Below are positions 1 to 9,451 of a stretch of DNA of 35,441 nucleotides, piece by piece. The notes below the pieces were generated by a model. The model was not told the DNA's origin, searched no databases, and saw only the letters and a program-made list of their open reading frames with translations. Each line of letters opens with the position of its first letter. Within the stretch, counting starts at the first letter, position 1. This DNA comes from Candidatus Methylumidiphilus alinenensis. Lineage in GTDB: Bacteria; Pseudomonadota; Gammaproteobacteria; Methylococcales; Methylococcaceae. The stretch lies in assembly GCA_003242955.1 (NCBI GenBank), contig QJPH01000154.1, forward strand, positions 1 to 35,441. Reading direction: 5' to 3'. Made by a program: the position numbers and the translations under genes.

Positions 1-47
1 ACCCGCACATTACGAATGTGCTGCTCTACCGACTGAGCTACATCGGC
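1..47 (-). tRNA. tRNA-Thr (anticodon CGU), 5' part only
   Basis: Read on the minus strand from 47, the sequence gives a 7-nt acceptor strand GCCGATG, then TA, a D-arm with GCTC/GAGC stem, and an anticodon stem closing the 7-nt loop TTCGTAA, which places CGT at the anticodon. This matches the layout of proteobacterial tRNA-Thr(CGU), which reads ACG codons. The T arm, acceptor 3' strand and CCA lie outside the window. Confidence 0.9.
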
Positions 48-229
48 ATCAATCCAATATTATATAGTGAAATCAGATGCCTTGCTACAAGTCTTTCACC
101 CCGGGGTGCGATTAAAAGTGATGCGGCAAGCTCGTCATTCAGTGTCATCATGCAACCTAGCCCCTGCAAATCCCCCTTGAGGGATGCATCACTGTTAATT
201 GCACCCTTCATCCCGTAAGAATTACGTTC

Positions 230-1318
230 TTATTGCGGAAAATAGGGTTCCGGCGGCACGATGGAAGTTTGTCGCAATAGGTGGTTTGCCAGCAGTCGGG
301 CGGCGGCTGGGGCCATCACGAAGCCGTTTCTAAAATGCCCACAGTTGAAAAACAAATTGGCAACTTCAGGGTGGGGTCCAATCGTGGGTATGCCGTCGGG
401 CGATCCTGGGCGTAAACCGGCCCAGTGTTTTTCTATCGTGCATTGTTTGAGCGGGGGTAACACGGAGGTGGCAAAACAACTTAAAGCTTCGAGTGCCTTG
501 TCGGTGCAGCTTTTGTTGAATTGGGCGTTTTCAATGGTGCTTCCGGCCAGAATCTTACCGTCTTTGCGAGGTATCAGATAACGCCCTCCGCTTATCACCA
601 TATGTTTAAGCAATCCGGGGGGGGAGTCGAAGATGAGCATTTCCCCTTTGACCGGAATGATGGGCAATTCAGGCAAACCCGAATTATACGCAACTAGGCC
701 GGACCAAGCGCCTGCCGTGACCACATAATTCTCTGCGGTATATGTGTGGTTGCGAGAAACAACGCCAACGGCCCTGTCGTGTTTAATCCTGATTTCATCA
801 ACCGGATGGTATTCTAGCAACTCTACGCCACGTTGCGCCAAATCAAGCTTCAACGCCCTCAACAAGCGGGGATTGCGCACTTGGGCTATATCGGGCAGTA
901 GCAGGGGATTATTCAGGGTAGCGTTGATATTCGGCTCGATGTGGGCTATGTCATTGCAAGCCAACGTGTCATACCTTGTTTCGTGGCAATCGGCCCAAGA
1001 CTGGGCAAGCTCATTCGCCTCGCAATCGGTGAATAACAGGCCGCTAGGCAACCATTCCGGGTCTATGCCTGTGCTTGCCTGCAATTCCTCCGCCAATAAA
1101 GGATAAGCTGACTGGCTCCATCGGCACAGTGCCGTGATAGGTTCCGCTGCCCGCCAAGGCACCAATGGTGACAATATGCCCCCGCCCGCCCATGATGACT
1201 CCTTGCCTAGTGCCTGCCTTTCGAACAAGACTACGCGTTTTCCTGCGCATGAGAGTTCGCGGGCGCTCAATAGACCGGAAACGCCCCCGCCGATGATGAT
1301 TACGTCGGGTTGGTTCAT
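230..1318 (-). CDS. thiO: Glycine oxidase ThiO-like FAD-dependent amine oxidoreductase
   Basis: The protein of about 362 residues belongs to the DAO family of FAD-dependent amine oxidases. In thiamin synthesis ThiO oxidises glycine to the imine used for thiazole formation. A Rossmann FAD-binding GGGVSG lies at residues 10-15, followed by the acidic end of the second strand (VVLFE) and the family segment SSWAGGGILSP. The C-terminal part has GLRPGSPDGIPTIGP and the CGHFRNGF stretch seen in ThiO. The start at 1318 (MNQPDV) puts the Rossmann fold at the N-terminus; the reading frame extends 30 codons upstream but into the preceding gene. The upstream UPF0182 gene stops 4 bp before it, so the two are probably co-transcribed. 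No other thi genes are nearby, so another DAO-family activity is possible. Confidence 0.85.
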   Translation of the reverse strand: MNQPDVIIIGGGVSGLLSARELSCAGKRVVLFERQALGKESSWAGGGILSPLVPWRAAEPITALCRWSQSAYPLLAEELQASTGIDPEWLPSGLLFTDCEANELAQSWADCHETRYDTLACNDIAHIEPNINATLNNPLLLPDIAQVRNPRLLRALKLDLAQRGVELLEYHPVDEIRIKHDRAVGVVSRNHTYTAENYVVTAGAWSGLVAYNSGLPELPIIPVKGEMLIFDSPPGLLKHMVISGGRYLIPRKDGKILAGSTIENAQFNKSCTDKALEALSCFATSVLPPLKQCTIEKHWAGLRPGSPDGIPTIGPHPEVANLFFNCGHFRNGFVMAPAAARLLANHLLRQTSIVPPEPYFPQ

Positions 1319-1322
1319 ATTT

Positions 1323-4004
1323 TCACATCGGCCCGGCTTTAGGCTGTTTTTCATCTGTGGGTTGTGCGTTTGGGTCTGGGATGCCTTCCGGGGTAAACCG
1401 CTGGTCATTGCGCAAACGGGATTCTAATTGATTCCATGCCCCTTCCAAACTAGTGTCCATCACGACGATATTGCCCATGGAAAGTATGATCCGGGCAAGT
1501 TCAGGAATTTTGATGTTTCCTGTCGAGACTAGGTAAACCGGTTGCACATAGATGATTGATTTGCCAATCGGCAGGACGATGATGCGCCCACGCACCACAT
1601 GGGAGCCTTTTTGGTCCCATAGCGCGAACAAGCGGGAGATTTGGGGGTCTTGATCAATCAATGCATTAACTTGCGAGGGTCCGTCAACCTGCACTTGACG
1701 GCTGAATTTGTAAACAACGATTTCCCTTTCATAGGGTGCGTTGGGGGAATCGTTTTTGTGCGCCCCGGCCACCGCCAGCATGCTGAGATTGTTGCGCCCT
1801 ATGGGTGTCATCGGGTTGAGCAACACAAAAGGCTGCATCTCGTCCGCACCTAGCAGCATCGTGGTCAGATAATAGGGAGCGACCGGTTTTTCGCCCACTT
1901 TGGCGAAATCCCATGTTTCTGACTGCTGGTAAAACAAAGCCGGATCGGTCTGGTGGTATTTGGCATAGATTCCCATCTGCACTTGGAAAATATCGCGTGG
2001 GTAGCGCGTTTGCTCACGCAATCTCGGAGGCATCGTTGCGATGTCCTTGAACAACCCGGGATAAGCGTTGTTAAATCCTTGGATGATAGGGTCTTTTGGG
2101 TCGGCGATATAATAGTCCACGGTTCCGTCGAAGGCATCGACGACGATTTTGACTGAATTGCGGATATAGTTGAAGCTCTTTTTGTCTTCTTGCTTGAAGC
2201 CTTGGAATTTGAATGTGTAGTCCTTGGCAGCAGGATACCAGTCCGAAGTCGTGTAAGCATCCTGTATCCAGTAAATTCGTTTCGGCGTTACTACGATATA
2301 GGGGTCGTTGTCGAGTGAAAGATAAGGGGTTAGCGTTTTGATGCGCTCTGTGATATTTCGGCGGAACAATGCCTTGCTTTCACGAGTAACGTTGACCGAA
2401 TAAAATAATTTCTCTTCCCGGAAATAGATGGACAGCAGCAGTCTCCTGAACAGCGACGAAATCTGTACGCCATCTTTGCCCGAGTAGCTTTGACTGGAAC
2501 CCATGTCATCGAAAGTGGAAATGTCGGGAATCCTCAGCCTGTTTGGCACAATGGCGTAATTAAGGTTTTCAGTGCCGAAATAGATATCCGGCTTTTCGAT
2601 ATTTAGCCCAACATCAGATTGCAAATTCAAATCGCGCAGGAACCAATGCATGGTCTTTTCGCCGTCTTGGGCGGCAGGCGTAACCACTGCGCCATAACCA
2701 TGGGTGAAGCGCAGGTGGGTGTTTTCCCAATTTTGCGCTTCGCGAGGCAGTTTTTCGATATTGATTTCACGCGCGGCTAGGTTGACTTGCTCGATCAGCC
2801 CGTTTAGTTGATAGCGTCCCACATCCACGTCGGTGAAATTGTAATAGGGCCTTATGCCTTGCAATTGTTGATAGACATCGTCGAGGAATTCGGGGTCCCA
2901 TACCGGGATATTGTGCAAATACAGGCGCATTTCCGGTTCGATCATATCGGTTCCGGTGGTGGCGGTCACTGGGATGGTGTTGATGATTTCAAGGTCGAAT
3001 GCCTTCAGGGTTGCCTTGATGTTGTTGTCCATGTATTGGCGTTCGAACTTGACGGGGTTGGGCTTTACCACGAATCGGTCCAGAAATTTTGGCACAAAGT
3101 CGCTAAACCGCAGCCCCCAAGCCAATAGGAAGACACCGATCAAGGCTAGGGTCGCCTTCAAGCCCTTGCCGGAATGTGGCCAGTAAACTCCCGTCACCGT
3201 TGCCGCCAACAAGGCGATCACCGAAACCCAGATGAGTGGCAACAAGTAGTTCATTTCGACAAAGCCTGGTCCGAAGAAGACTGGCTCATGCACCGAGGTG
3301 TAAAGCAAATCGTCCAAGTCTAACTTGAAGCCCCAGGCCAAGATCACTGAGGTTACGAAGACTAGGACACTCATATGAATCTTTGCGCCCTTGGGCCATT
3401 CTTTTTTGTCTTCGGGGGTTAACTGATGCTCCAGCCAGTACAAAAAGGCAATGGCAAGCGACAAAACGGAAAAGGCGATCAACATTTCCTTTTGAATAAC
3501 GACAAAGATTGGCAGACGGAACAGATAGAAGCTGATGTCCTTGTGGTAAACCGGATCGAGTGTTCCTGAATCGGGAGCGAAGAAGAACAGCAGTGCGGTT
3601 TCCCACTGGCTGTAGAAAGGCGCTGCGATCATAATCGCCAGAATCAGCGAAACTGGTATGTAGACCCGCATGGAACCGCTTTGGAACATCTGCAACACAT
3701 TTCTGTAGTTGTTTTCGGTCCCATTGCGCCCCAACGCGGAAAACGCGTTCCGGTCTACCCCCAGATAGCGCGATGCCGCCCAGAAATTCATGAAGAATAT
3801 CAAGAAGAAAAAGATCGTCACACCGCCGGAGAAGATATAACGGTAGAGTACTCGGAGCCAGAAATAGCTACCGAAATCCAGCGAGGTGAACCACCAGAAG
3901 TCGACCAGAAAATCAGTCAGCATGATGCCCAGCGCAATTGCAACCGCAGCCAGTACACCAAGCGACACGGCGATGATCGTCAGCATGCTTTTCCAGTTTC
4001 GCAT
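1323..4004 (-). CDS. UPF0182 family large membrane protein
   Basis: This 893-residue protein matches the UPF0182 family in architecture. About seven hydrophobic helices fill the first ~320 residues (for example residues 8-30 and 55-75), and a long soluble region of about 550 residues follows, with the family stretch around YYNFTDVDVGRY and a conserved C-terminal part. The function of the family is unknown; it should be an inner-membrane protein with a large extramembrane domain. A good Shine-Dalgarno, GAGGAA, precedes the ATG at 4004. thiO begins 4 bp after its stop, so a two-gene operon is likely. The final residues are proline- and lysine-rich and probably disordered. Confidence 0.85.
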   Translation of the reverse strand: MRNWKSMLTIIAVSLGVLAAVAIALGIMLTDFLVDFWWFTSLDFGSYFWLRVLYRYIFSGGVTIFFFLIFFMNFWAASRYLGVDRNAFSALGRNGTENNYRNVLQMFQSGSMRVYIPVSLILAIMIAAPFYSQWETALLFFFAPDSGTLDPVYHKDISFYLFRLPIFVVIQKEMLIAFSVLSLAIAFLYWLEHQLTPEDKKEWPKGAKIHMSVLVFVTSVILAWGFKLDLDDLLYTSVHEPVFFGPGFVEMNYLLPLIWVSVIALLAATVTGVYWPHSGKGLKATLALIGVFLLAWGLRFSDFVPKFLDRFVVKPNPVKFERQYMDNNIKATLKAFDLEIINTIPVTATTGTDMIEPEMRLYLHNIPVWDPEFLDDVYQQLQGIRPYYNFTDVDVGRYQLNGLIEQVNLAAREINIEKLPREAQNWENTHLRFTHGYGAVVTPAAQDGEKTMHWFLRDLNLQSDVGLNIEKPDIYFGTENLNYAIVPNRLRIPDISTFDDMGSSQSYSGKDGVQISSLFRRLLLSIYFREEKLFYSVNVTRESKALFRRNITERIKTLTPYLSLDNDPYIVVTPKRIYWIQDAYTTSDWYPAAKDYTFKFQGFKQEDKKSFNYIRNSVKIVVDAFDGTVDYYIADPKDPIIQGFNNAYPGLFKDIATMPPRLREQTRYPRDIFQVQMGIYAKYHQTDPALFYQQSETWDFAKVGEKPVAPYYLTTMLLGADEMQPFVLLNPMTPIGRNNLSMLAVAGAHKNDSPNAPYEREIVVYKFSRQVQVDGPSQVNALIDQDPQISRLFALWDQKGSHVVRGRIIVLPIGKSIIYVQPVYLVSTGNIKIPELARIILSMGNIVVMDTSLEGAWNQLESRLRNDQRFTPEGIPDPNAQPTDEKQPKAGPM

Positions 4005-4075
4005 AGATTCCTCTTCGTTTATTGTTTATTCGGCAAAGCGCTTAAGGGGTTGTCAGAGTAGAGATGACCGCTATT

Positions 4076-4163
4076 GTAAACACTCAGTTCCCCTGGGAAC
4101 GCGGGCATCCTGCCCGCATTGGGCGGGTGAGACACTCGCTTTCCCAGGGGGGTGAACGCTTAC
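4076..4163. repeat. Miniature inverted-repeat element, GTAAGCG/CGCTTAC family (copy 1)
   Basis: The right end GGTGAACGCTTAC (4151-4163), preceded by CCCAGGGG, recurs at 26165-26177. The left part (4076 onward, GTAAACACTCAG...CCCC) is a diverged inverted copy of that end. Internal hairpins (CGGGC...GCCCG) lie between. It occupies the space between the divergently transcribed UPF0182 and apbE genes and probably leaves apbE's promoter in the remaining ~100 bp. Confidence 0.55.
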
Positions 4164-4261
4164 TCGACATTGGTAGCGGTCTATTATGTGCTAATAATAC
4201 CGCGTATGTTCGCAAACCTGTAGACGGAAATGTGTAGTAAATTTAAAATAGGCTTTTTGAT

Positions 4262-5281
4262 ATGAATTTAAGCAAGAGACAACTAATTGCCTTTTCAACA
4301 TTTTTTTTCCTTGCCGCTTGCCAGAAGGGGCAGGAAGAAGCTGAATTGAGCGGTGTCGCACAAGGCACCACCTATCACATAAAAATGGTTCTCAACAGCC
4401 CGGACGTGAAGCTGGATGACTTGCACAAGGCGGTGGAGGAGACTTTGGCAGATATTGATGTCAAGCTGTCTAATTATCGCGAAGATTCCGAGATTTCCAA
4501 ACTTAACCGGGAAAAAACGACCCAATGGTTGCCCGTTTCTAAGGAAATCGCCGATCTGCTTGCCGTTGCCAAGGTAGTCAGTGCCAATTCCAATGGATGC
4601 CTGGACCTTACCATCAAACCCCTGTTTGATCTTTGGGGGTTTTCCAAGCATGAAATGAAGGTGCCGGAACAGGCCGACATCGACAAGGCCCTAACCCACG
4701 TTGGCATGGACAAAATTGAGCTTGACCAAGGGCAATCGCGCCTATTGAAAAAAGACCCGGAAGTCGGAATTGACCTGTCTTCGATTGCCCAAGGTTATTC
4801 GGTCGGTGCCGTTGCCAATCTGTTGGAAGCCAAGGGCATACAGAACTACATGGTGGAAATTGGCGGAGAAATGAAGGTCAAGGGCCGCAAAGCCAATGGC
4901 GATGAATGGAGAATTGCCATTGAGAAACCGACGCCATTCAGCCGTGAAGTGCAGAAGATTATCGCCATTAACCAAGTAAACGGCGAGGCGGTCACCACCT
5001 CGGGCACTTATCGTAATTTTTTTGAAGAGAACGGGAAGGTTTATTCACACATCATCAACCCGAAGACCGGCAAGCCGGTTGACCACAACCTGCTGTCGGT
5101 CACGGTGTTGCATGACGACCCGACTTGGGCTGATGCCTGGGACACGGCTTTGCTTTGCATGGGCGAAGACGAGGGCTATCAGGCGGCTGAGTTCAACCAT
5201 CTGCGCGTTTTGTTCATTTACCACGACGGCAAGGAACTGAAAGAACGGATTAGCAGCGAATTGGCAAGGGTACCTCAATGA
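4262..5281 (+). CDS. apbE: FAD:protein FMN transferase (ApbE), lipoprotein
   Basis: ApbE transfers FMN from FAD onto threonine residues of target flavoproteins such as NqrB/NqrC and RnfD/RnfG, at the periplasmic face. The 339-residue product begins with a lipoprotein signal peptide whose lipobox LAAC puts the lipidated cysteine at residue 20. Family features are the GVAQGTTYHIK start of the mature domain, NYREDSEISKLNR, the GIDLSSIAQGYSVG block, the GGEMKVKG block, TTSGTYRNFFE and the late YSHIINPKTGKPV. All key stretches are present and the length is normal. The gene stands alone: no nqr or rnf genes are seen, and it converges with the small membrane gene 4 bp downstream. Confidence 0.93.
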   Translation: MNLSKRQLIAFSTFFFLAACQKGQEEAELSGVAQGTTYHIKMVLNSPDVKLDDLHKAVEETLADIDVKLSNYREDSEISKLNREKTTQWLPVSKEIADLLAVAKVVSANSNGCLDLTIKPLFDLWGFSKHEMKVPEQADIDKALTHVGMDKIELDQGQSRLLKKDPEVGIDLSSIAQGYSVGAVANLLEAKGIQNYMVEIGGEMKVKGRKANGDEWRIAIEKPTPFSREVQKIIAINQVNGEAVTTSGTYRNFFEENGKVYSHIINPKTGKPVDHNLLSVTVLHDDPTWADAWDTALLCMGEDEGYQAAEFNHLRVLFIYHDGKELKERISSELARVPQ

Positions 5282-5285
5282 AACC

Positions 5286-5771
5286 TCATATAATCTTCAT
5301 GTGGTCGTTCAGCCACAGCAGGGCCAACCCGATAGGCAAGGAAAACAGCCACATCCATAGGGAAACCGCCATGCCGTCTTGCAGCCCGATGGGCATTCCG
5401 TTGCGGGGGTTGCGAATTGCCACGGCGTAAAATACCCCAAGTATTTGTGTTGCCACCACCAAGCAAAAGACTAAAATAAAGCGTTCGGCGAAATGGAATT
5501 GATGGGTTATGATATCGTTTAGAATAGTTGCCATGGCCGGTAGATAAAACAGTAGCGAGGGCAAAGCCAAAAAATAGGCCAGCCAATACGGCGGCGCAAC
5601 CTCCGTCACCTTCCTTGTGCCTTGCCACAGCCCAATAGCCCAGACTAGATTGATGGCAAGATAAATCAGGATCGCCTTGAGGGCATCATGAAAAGAATGT
5701 GCAGCCGGATTCGCCAGCAAATCAACGGTTAGGTGCATTAAAGGGTGAGCTTTGTATAGTAAGGGATTCAT
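5286..5771 (-). CDS. Small integral membrane protein of unknown function
   Basis: A 161-residue hydrophobic protein with about four predicted membrane helices (around residues 32-50, 64-82, 94-115 and 132-152). I do not recognise a family or catalytic motif. It begins 21 bp downstream of the ppk2 stop on the same strand, so it may be co-transcribed with ppk2, and it ends 4 bp from the convergent apbE stop. No strong Shine-Dalgarno precedes either the start used or the internal Met 12. The gene is supported by length, composition and neat spacing rather than homology. Confidence 0.7.
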   Translation of the reverse strand: MNPLLYKAHPLMHLTVDLLANPAAHSFHDALKAILIYLAINLVWAIGLWQGTRKVTEVAPPYWLAYFLALPSLLFYLPAMATILNDIITHQFHFAERFILVFCLVVATQILGVFYAVAIRNPRNGMPIGLQDGMAVSLWMWLFSLPIGLALLWLNDHMKII

Positions 5772-5792
5772 GGCAGTTCATCAAAGGGCGGG

Positions 5793-6809
5793 TTAAAAAT
5801 GGCTGATAATCCTTTCGTCCTCTTCCAAAACCTTGCAAGCTTCACCAACCAGCAAGATGTCAGGCAGATGGGCGATTTTGTGGTTTTTGTCGGGGTAGGG
5901 CAGTGAAAAGAGAAAATGCCTCATGCAATTCAGGCGCGCACGTTTTTTGTCATCGGATTTGATCACTGTCCATGGCGCGTCGGCTGTGTCGGTGTGGAAG
6001 AACATGGCTTTCTTTGCCTCAGTATAATCGTCCCAGCGGTCTAGCGATTTGATATCAATGGGGCTTAGCTTCCAGTGCTTGAGCGGGTCGTCACGGCGGG
6101 ATATGAAGCGACGCAGTTGCTCGTCACGACTGACCGAAAACCAGTACTTGAATAACCTGATGTTGCTACGAACCAGCATTCTCTCGAACTCTGGGGTCTG
6201 ACGCAAAAACTCCATATATTCGAGTGGGCGGCAAAAGCCCATGACGCGCTCCACCCCTGCGCGGTTGTACCAAGAGCGGTCAAAAAAGACAATTTCACCG
6301 GCAGTGGGGAAATGGTTGACGTAACGCTGGAAGTACCATTGCCCCCGTTCAGCCTCGGTGGGCTTTTCCAGTGCCACCACGCGGGCGCCACGTGGATTGA
6401 GATGCTCCATGAAACGCTTGATGGTGCCGCCCTTCCCAGCGGCATCGCGGCCCTCGAACAGTACAATGATCTTCTGGCCGGTTGCTTTGACCCAGCTTTG
6501 CACCTTAAGCAATTCGACCTGTAAGTCTTGCTTGTTGCGTTCGTACTCGCGTCGGCGAATACGCTCGGGATAGGGATACCCCAAGGGCAATTCGGCGTCT
6601 TCGCTGTCTTCATCGGTCCCATGCGGGGCGTTTGCCACCAGCATGGCTGTAGGTCCATGGCTGATTGCTTCTATCTCCTCGGCGGCCGTTGGGTTGGGAG
6701 GCTGGAAGTGGCCTTTATTCTCGCCAACCAGACTGTAATCGGCCCCGCTAGCGGGGGTGGATGGTGGTTCAGGCGATTTAGCGGCAGACTTGCGTCGGTT
6801 TTGGGCCAT
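5793..6809 (-). CDS. ppk2: Polyphosphate kinase 2 (PPK2 family)
   Basis: PPK2 enzymes transfer phosphate between polyphosphate and nucleotides, usually making NTP or NDP from polyphosphate in the cytoplasm. The 338-residue protein has the Walker A motif FEGRDAAGKGG (residues 118-128), the second phosphate-binding motif FFDRSWYNRAGVERVMGF (from about residue 175), and the IKSDDKKRARLNCMRHFL helix that is standard in the family. The first ~75 residues are low-complexity and probably disordered, so the catalytic domain is about 260 residues, the usual size for one-domain PPK2. The start at 6809 is supported by AAGGAG seven bases upstream. The nucleotide preference cannot be read from the sequence. 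Confidence 0.93.
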   Translation of the reverse strand: MAQNRRKSAAKSPEPPSTPASGADYSLVGENKGHFQPPNPTAAEEIEAISHGPTAMLVANAPHGTDEDSEDAELPLGYPYPERIRRREYERNKQDLQVELLKVQSWVKATGQKIIVLFEGRDAAGKGGTIKRFMEHLNPRGARVVALEKPTEAERGQWYFQRYVNHFPTAGEIVFFDRSWYNRAGVERVMGFCRPLEYMEFLRQTPEFERMLVRSNIRLFKYWFSVSRDEQLRRFISRRDDPLKHWKLSPIDIKSLDRWDDYTEAKKAMFFHTDTADAPWTVIKSDDKKRARLNCMRHFLFSLPYPDKNHKIAHLPDILLVGEACKVLEEDERIISHF

Positions 6810-6973
6810 GGAATCGACTCCTTAGTTAATTAGGCACTTCTTTTTGCTTGATCTTACTACCCTTGCGGGTTAAATAAACAGTGGCTAGGCGATCCAAGTT
6901 GAAAAAAAAACCTGAATTACCTATTCTTTGCCAATATTCCGAATTTAATACGATAACTTAAAGAGGGAAGGAC

Positions 6974-8251
6974 ATGACCGACAGCAGCAGCCAAATTTGG
7001 GAAAACGTCCCTAGCCCATTTTGCGGCATCAGTTCCGACGATCTAAAGATTCAGGCTACCGGCAACGTGATTAAGGTGTTGGAAAACGGCGATGCCGTCA
7101 CCCGAGCCGGCTTCGAGCAAGTGCCCACCGACACTCAACCCCGCATAGGCGGCAAAAATGCTACGCTGGATCAAGCAGTCGCGGCGGCGGCTGGCTATTT
7201 GCGCGATGCCCGGCTACCGCTGTTCGGCGGTTTCGGCACCGATGTCAACGACACCCGTGCCGCTTTGTCTTTGGCTGACCGGTGTGGCGCAGTTTTGGAC
7301 CAGGCCCGCGCCGAAGGCGGTTTGCGCAATCTGCTGGTGCTGTCCGATACCGGCTGGGTCGCCTGCACCTTGGCCGAATTGAAAAACCGCGCCGAAGTGG
7401 TGGTCGTGTTTGGAAGTGACATTGAAGCCGATTTCCCTAGGTTCTTTGAACGTTTTGTCTGGAATAAAGAAACCCTGTTCGGACAAGATACCAGTCAGCG
7501 CGAAATTATTTACATAGGCCGGACCCCTGCCGGTGATGCCTCCACCTCTCCTAGTGGACGCAAGGCGCAAGTGCTGCCTTGCAGTGCCGAAAGCTACCCG
7601 GAAGTCGCCGCCGCCTTAAATGCCTTGGCGCGAGGCGTAAGCTTGCAAGCCGAATCCATTGGCGGCATTGCAGTGACCGAGTTGCAAACCGTCATCGACA
7701 AACTGAAGGCGGCGAGTTACAGCGTAGTGACTTGGGCCGCCGGTCATTTGAACTATGCCCATGCCGAATTGACCGTGCAGCAACTTTGCCAAGCCGTCGT
7801 CGCCTTAAACAAGTCAGGTGCCACCCGCTCTGCCGTATTACCCTTGGGTGGGCAAGACGGCGACCGCACCGCCAGCCAAGTCTTCGCCTGGCAAACCGGC
7901 TATCCGACCCGCATCAGCTATGCGCGTGGCTATCCTGAGTATGACCCCTATCACAACTCTACCAGTCGGCTGCTGGCGAATGGCGAGGCTGATGTGCTGG
8001 TGTGGGTTGCAACGATTAATGCCAAGCAGACACCGCCTGTCGCATCCATTCCGACCATTGTAATAGGCCGGTCTGGCATGGTGTTCGAGAAAGAGCCGGA
8101 GGTGTTCATTCCTGTTGGCGCACCGGGCATCGACCACGCGGGGCATATGTATCGTTGTGACAATGTGGTGTGCTTGCCTTTGCGCAAGCTAAGGGATTCG
8201 GGGTTGACTAGCGGGGCGGAGGTGTTGAAGGGGATTGAGGGGGTGTTGTGA
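6974..8251 (+). CDS. fhcB: Formylmethanofuran dehydrogenase subunit B homologue (FhcB)
   Basis: FhcB is the FwdB-like subunit of the formyltransferase/hydrolase complex that releases formate from formyl-H4MPT in methylotrophs, as part of formaldehyde oxidation. The 425-residue protein shows the N-terminal block around SPFCGISSDDL (residues 15-25), where archaeal FwdB carries cysteines for an Fe-S cluster and only one Cys remains here, and the family features GGFGTDVNDTRAAL and GYPEYDPYHNS. This fits methylotroph FhcB proteins, which are thought not to work as redox subunits. AGGGAAGG gives a strong ribosome binding site. In methylotroph clusters fhcB is normally followed at once by fhcA; here a 3.8-kb insert intervenes. 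Its stop lies at the left edge of that insert. Confidence 0.92.
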   Translation: MTDSSSQIWENVPSPFCGISSDDLKIQATGNVIKVLENGDAVTRAGFEQVPTDTQPRIGGKNATLDQAVAAAAGYLRDARLPLFGGFGTDVNDTRAALSLADRCGAVLDQARAEGGLRNLLVLSDTGWVACTLAELKNRAEVVVVFGSDIEADFPRFFERFVWNKETLFGQDTSQREIIYIGRTPAGDASTSPSGRKAQVLPCSAESYPEVAAALNALARGVSLQAESIGGIAVTELQTVIDKLKAASYSVVTWAAGHLNYAHAELTVQQLCQAVVALNKSGATRSAVLPLGGQDGDRTASQVFAWQTGYPTRISYARGYPEYDPYHNSTSRLLANGEADVLVWVATINAKQTPPVASIPTIVIGRSGMVFEKEPEVFIPVGAPGIDHAGHMYRCDNVVCLPLRKLRDSGLTSGAEVLKGIEGVL

Positions 8252-8263
8252 AAAAACTCAACA
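8251..8263. repeat. Left direct repeat (candidate target-site duplication) of the fhcB/fhcA insert
   Basis: AAAAAACTCAACA here and AAAGAACTCAACA at 12061-12073 match at 12 of 13 positions. They lie just after the fhcB stop and just before the ribosome binding site of fhcA. Joining fhcB to fhcA through a single copy recreates a tight, normal fhcB-fhcA spacer of about 36 bp with AGGAG ahead of the fhcA ATG. Confidence 0.65.
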
Positions 8264-8299
8264 TTGAACAAGTAACCAGATTTAAGGCAAAAACTTAAG

Positions 8300-9433
8300 G
8301 TGTCTACTTTTCGTGCAAAAATAGGTGTACCCACTCCAGATTGTCCAATCACATTATTGGAGTTCGATTATCAAAATCCACGTCTTCTCACAGGCGATGA
8401 TTTGGCATCGCATGATGAAAAGAGCATTATTTGCTCGTTGCGTGATATTGCTGCCTTAGATGAGTTGATTCAGTCAATTTGCGCGAATGGCTATCTCAAT
8501 CTTGAACCGTTGATTGTATCGAGTGATAGCGAGTTTGGCCCCTTCACTGTCTTGGAAGGAAATCGGCGTCTTGCCTCAATTAGGCTAATTCAGAATAGAA
8601 GCCTTGCTAAAGATTGCAGGATATCAATGCCGTCCAGCATTCCTCAGTCTACGCTAGATTCTATTGAGAAAGTCAGCATCTGGCGGGTTAAGGAACGTTC
8701 CGATGCCCAGGCATTTATTGGTTTTAAGCATATTAATGGCCCTCATCGGTGGGAATCCTATGCCAAAGCACGGTTTGTCGCTGACTGGTACAAAAGGGAC
8801 AAGGATAAAGGATTGACGATTGAATCCATAGCAAGACAACTTGGCGATGATAATGACACCATTCGATCCTATATTGGTGCGATTTTGATTCTGGAACAGG
8901 CCGAAGAAGAACGCCTGTTTAGCATCAAAGACCGTTCCAAACGCGGCCCTTTCGGGTTTTCCCATTTATATACCGCTTTAGGTAGAAAGGAATACCAAGA
9001 GTTTTTGAATTTGCCAAGAGGCTGGAATGCCAATCCAAGCGATCACCCCATAGATAAGACAAAAAGCAAACACCTTAAGGAAGTTTTGACATACATTTAT
9101 GGATCAAAGCAAGACGACAAACCTTCCCTTATCAAGAGCCAAAATCCTGATCTTAAACACATTGGCGAAGTTTTGGCCCATCCTGTCGCATTGGAAAAAC
9201 TTAGAGGTGGCTCCGACCTCGAAACAGCACATAACGAAACGCGTAAGCCACATGAGATTTTCAGTGATGCATTGGTGCAAGCGAGCTTGAAGATTGATGC
9301 CGTAGTTGGCTTGTTAGCAAAATATGATGGCTCAACTGCCTTGTTGTCAATCGCAAAAGAACTGTCTGAAAAGTCAGAAATGCTCATGTTAACCATGAAA
9401 CGTAAGCATGAAAAGTCTTTGAAGAAGCAATAA
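8300..9433 (+). CDS. ParB-like domain protein, first gene of a candidate defence operon
   Basis: The 377-residue protein has a ParB/sulfiredoxin-like N-terminal domain: the LDELIQSICANGYLNLEPL stretch, then the phosphate-binding core VLEGNRRLASIRLI (about residues 82-95), which corresponds to the GxRR box of ParB. A helix-turn-helix-like segment follows (GLTIESIARQLGDDNDTIRSYI). The C-terminal third is helical and lysine-rich and is not recognised. The start is GTG at 8300; no better in-frame ATG precedes the domain. It lies 18 bp upstream of the next gene, and no parA is near, so a plasmid or chromosome partition role is unlikely. ParB-fold proteins also occur in DNA-modification defence systems such as Dnd (DndB). 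A DNA-sensing or nuclease role alongside the methyltransferase is inferred. Confidence 0.8.
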   Translation: MSTFRAKIGVPTPDCPITLLEFDYQNPRLLTGDDLASHDEKSIICSLRDIAALDELIQSICANGYLNLEPLIVSSDSEFGPFTVLEGNRRLASIRLIQNRSLAKDCRISMPSSIPQSTLDSIEKVSIWRVKERSDAQAFIGFKHINGPHRWESYAKARFVADWYKRDKDKGLTIESIARQLGDDNDTIRSYIGAILILEQAEEERLFSIKDRSKRGPFGFSHLYTALGRKEYQEFLNLPRGWNANPSDHPIDKTKSKHLKEVLTYIYGSKQDDKPSLIKSQNPDLKHIGEVLAHPVALEKLRGGSDLETAHNETRKPHEIFSDALVQASLKIDAVVGLLAKYDGSTALLSIAKELSEKSEMLMLTMKRKHEKSLKKQ

Positions 9434-9451
9434 GACAAATGGAAAGTATTA

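Noticed and set aside
1134-1427. Plus-strand frame across the thiO/UPF0182 boundary
   Set aside because: Antisense to two well-supported genes with no independent signal.
8300-9433. Chromosome or plasmid partition gene parB
   Set aside because: No parA nearby, no centromere-like repeats, and the gene is packed with a DNA methylase operon.
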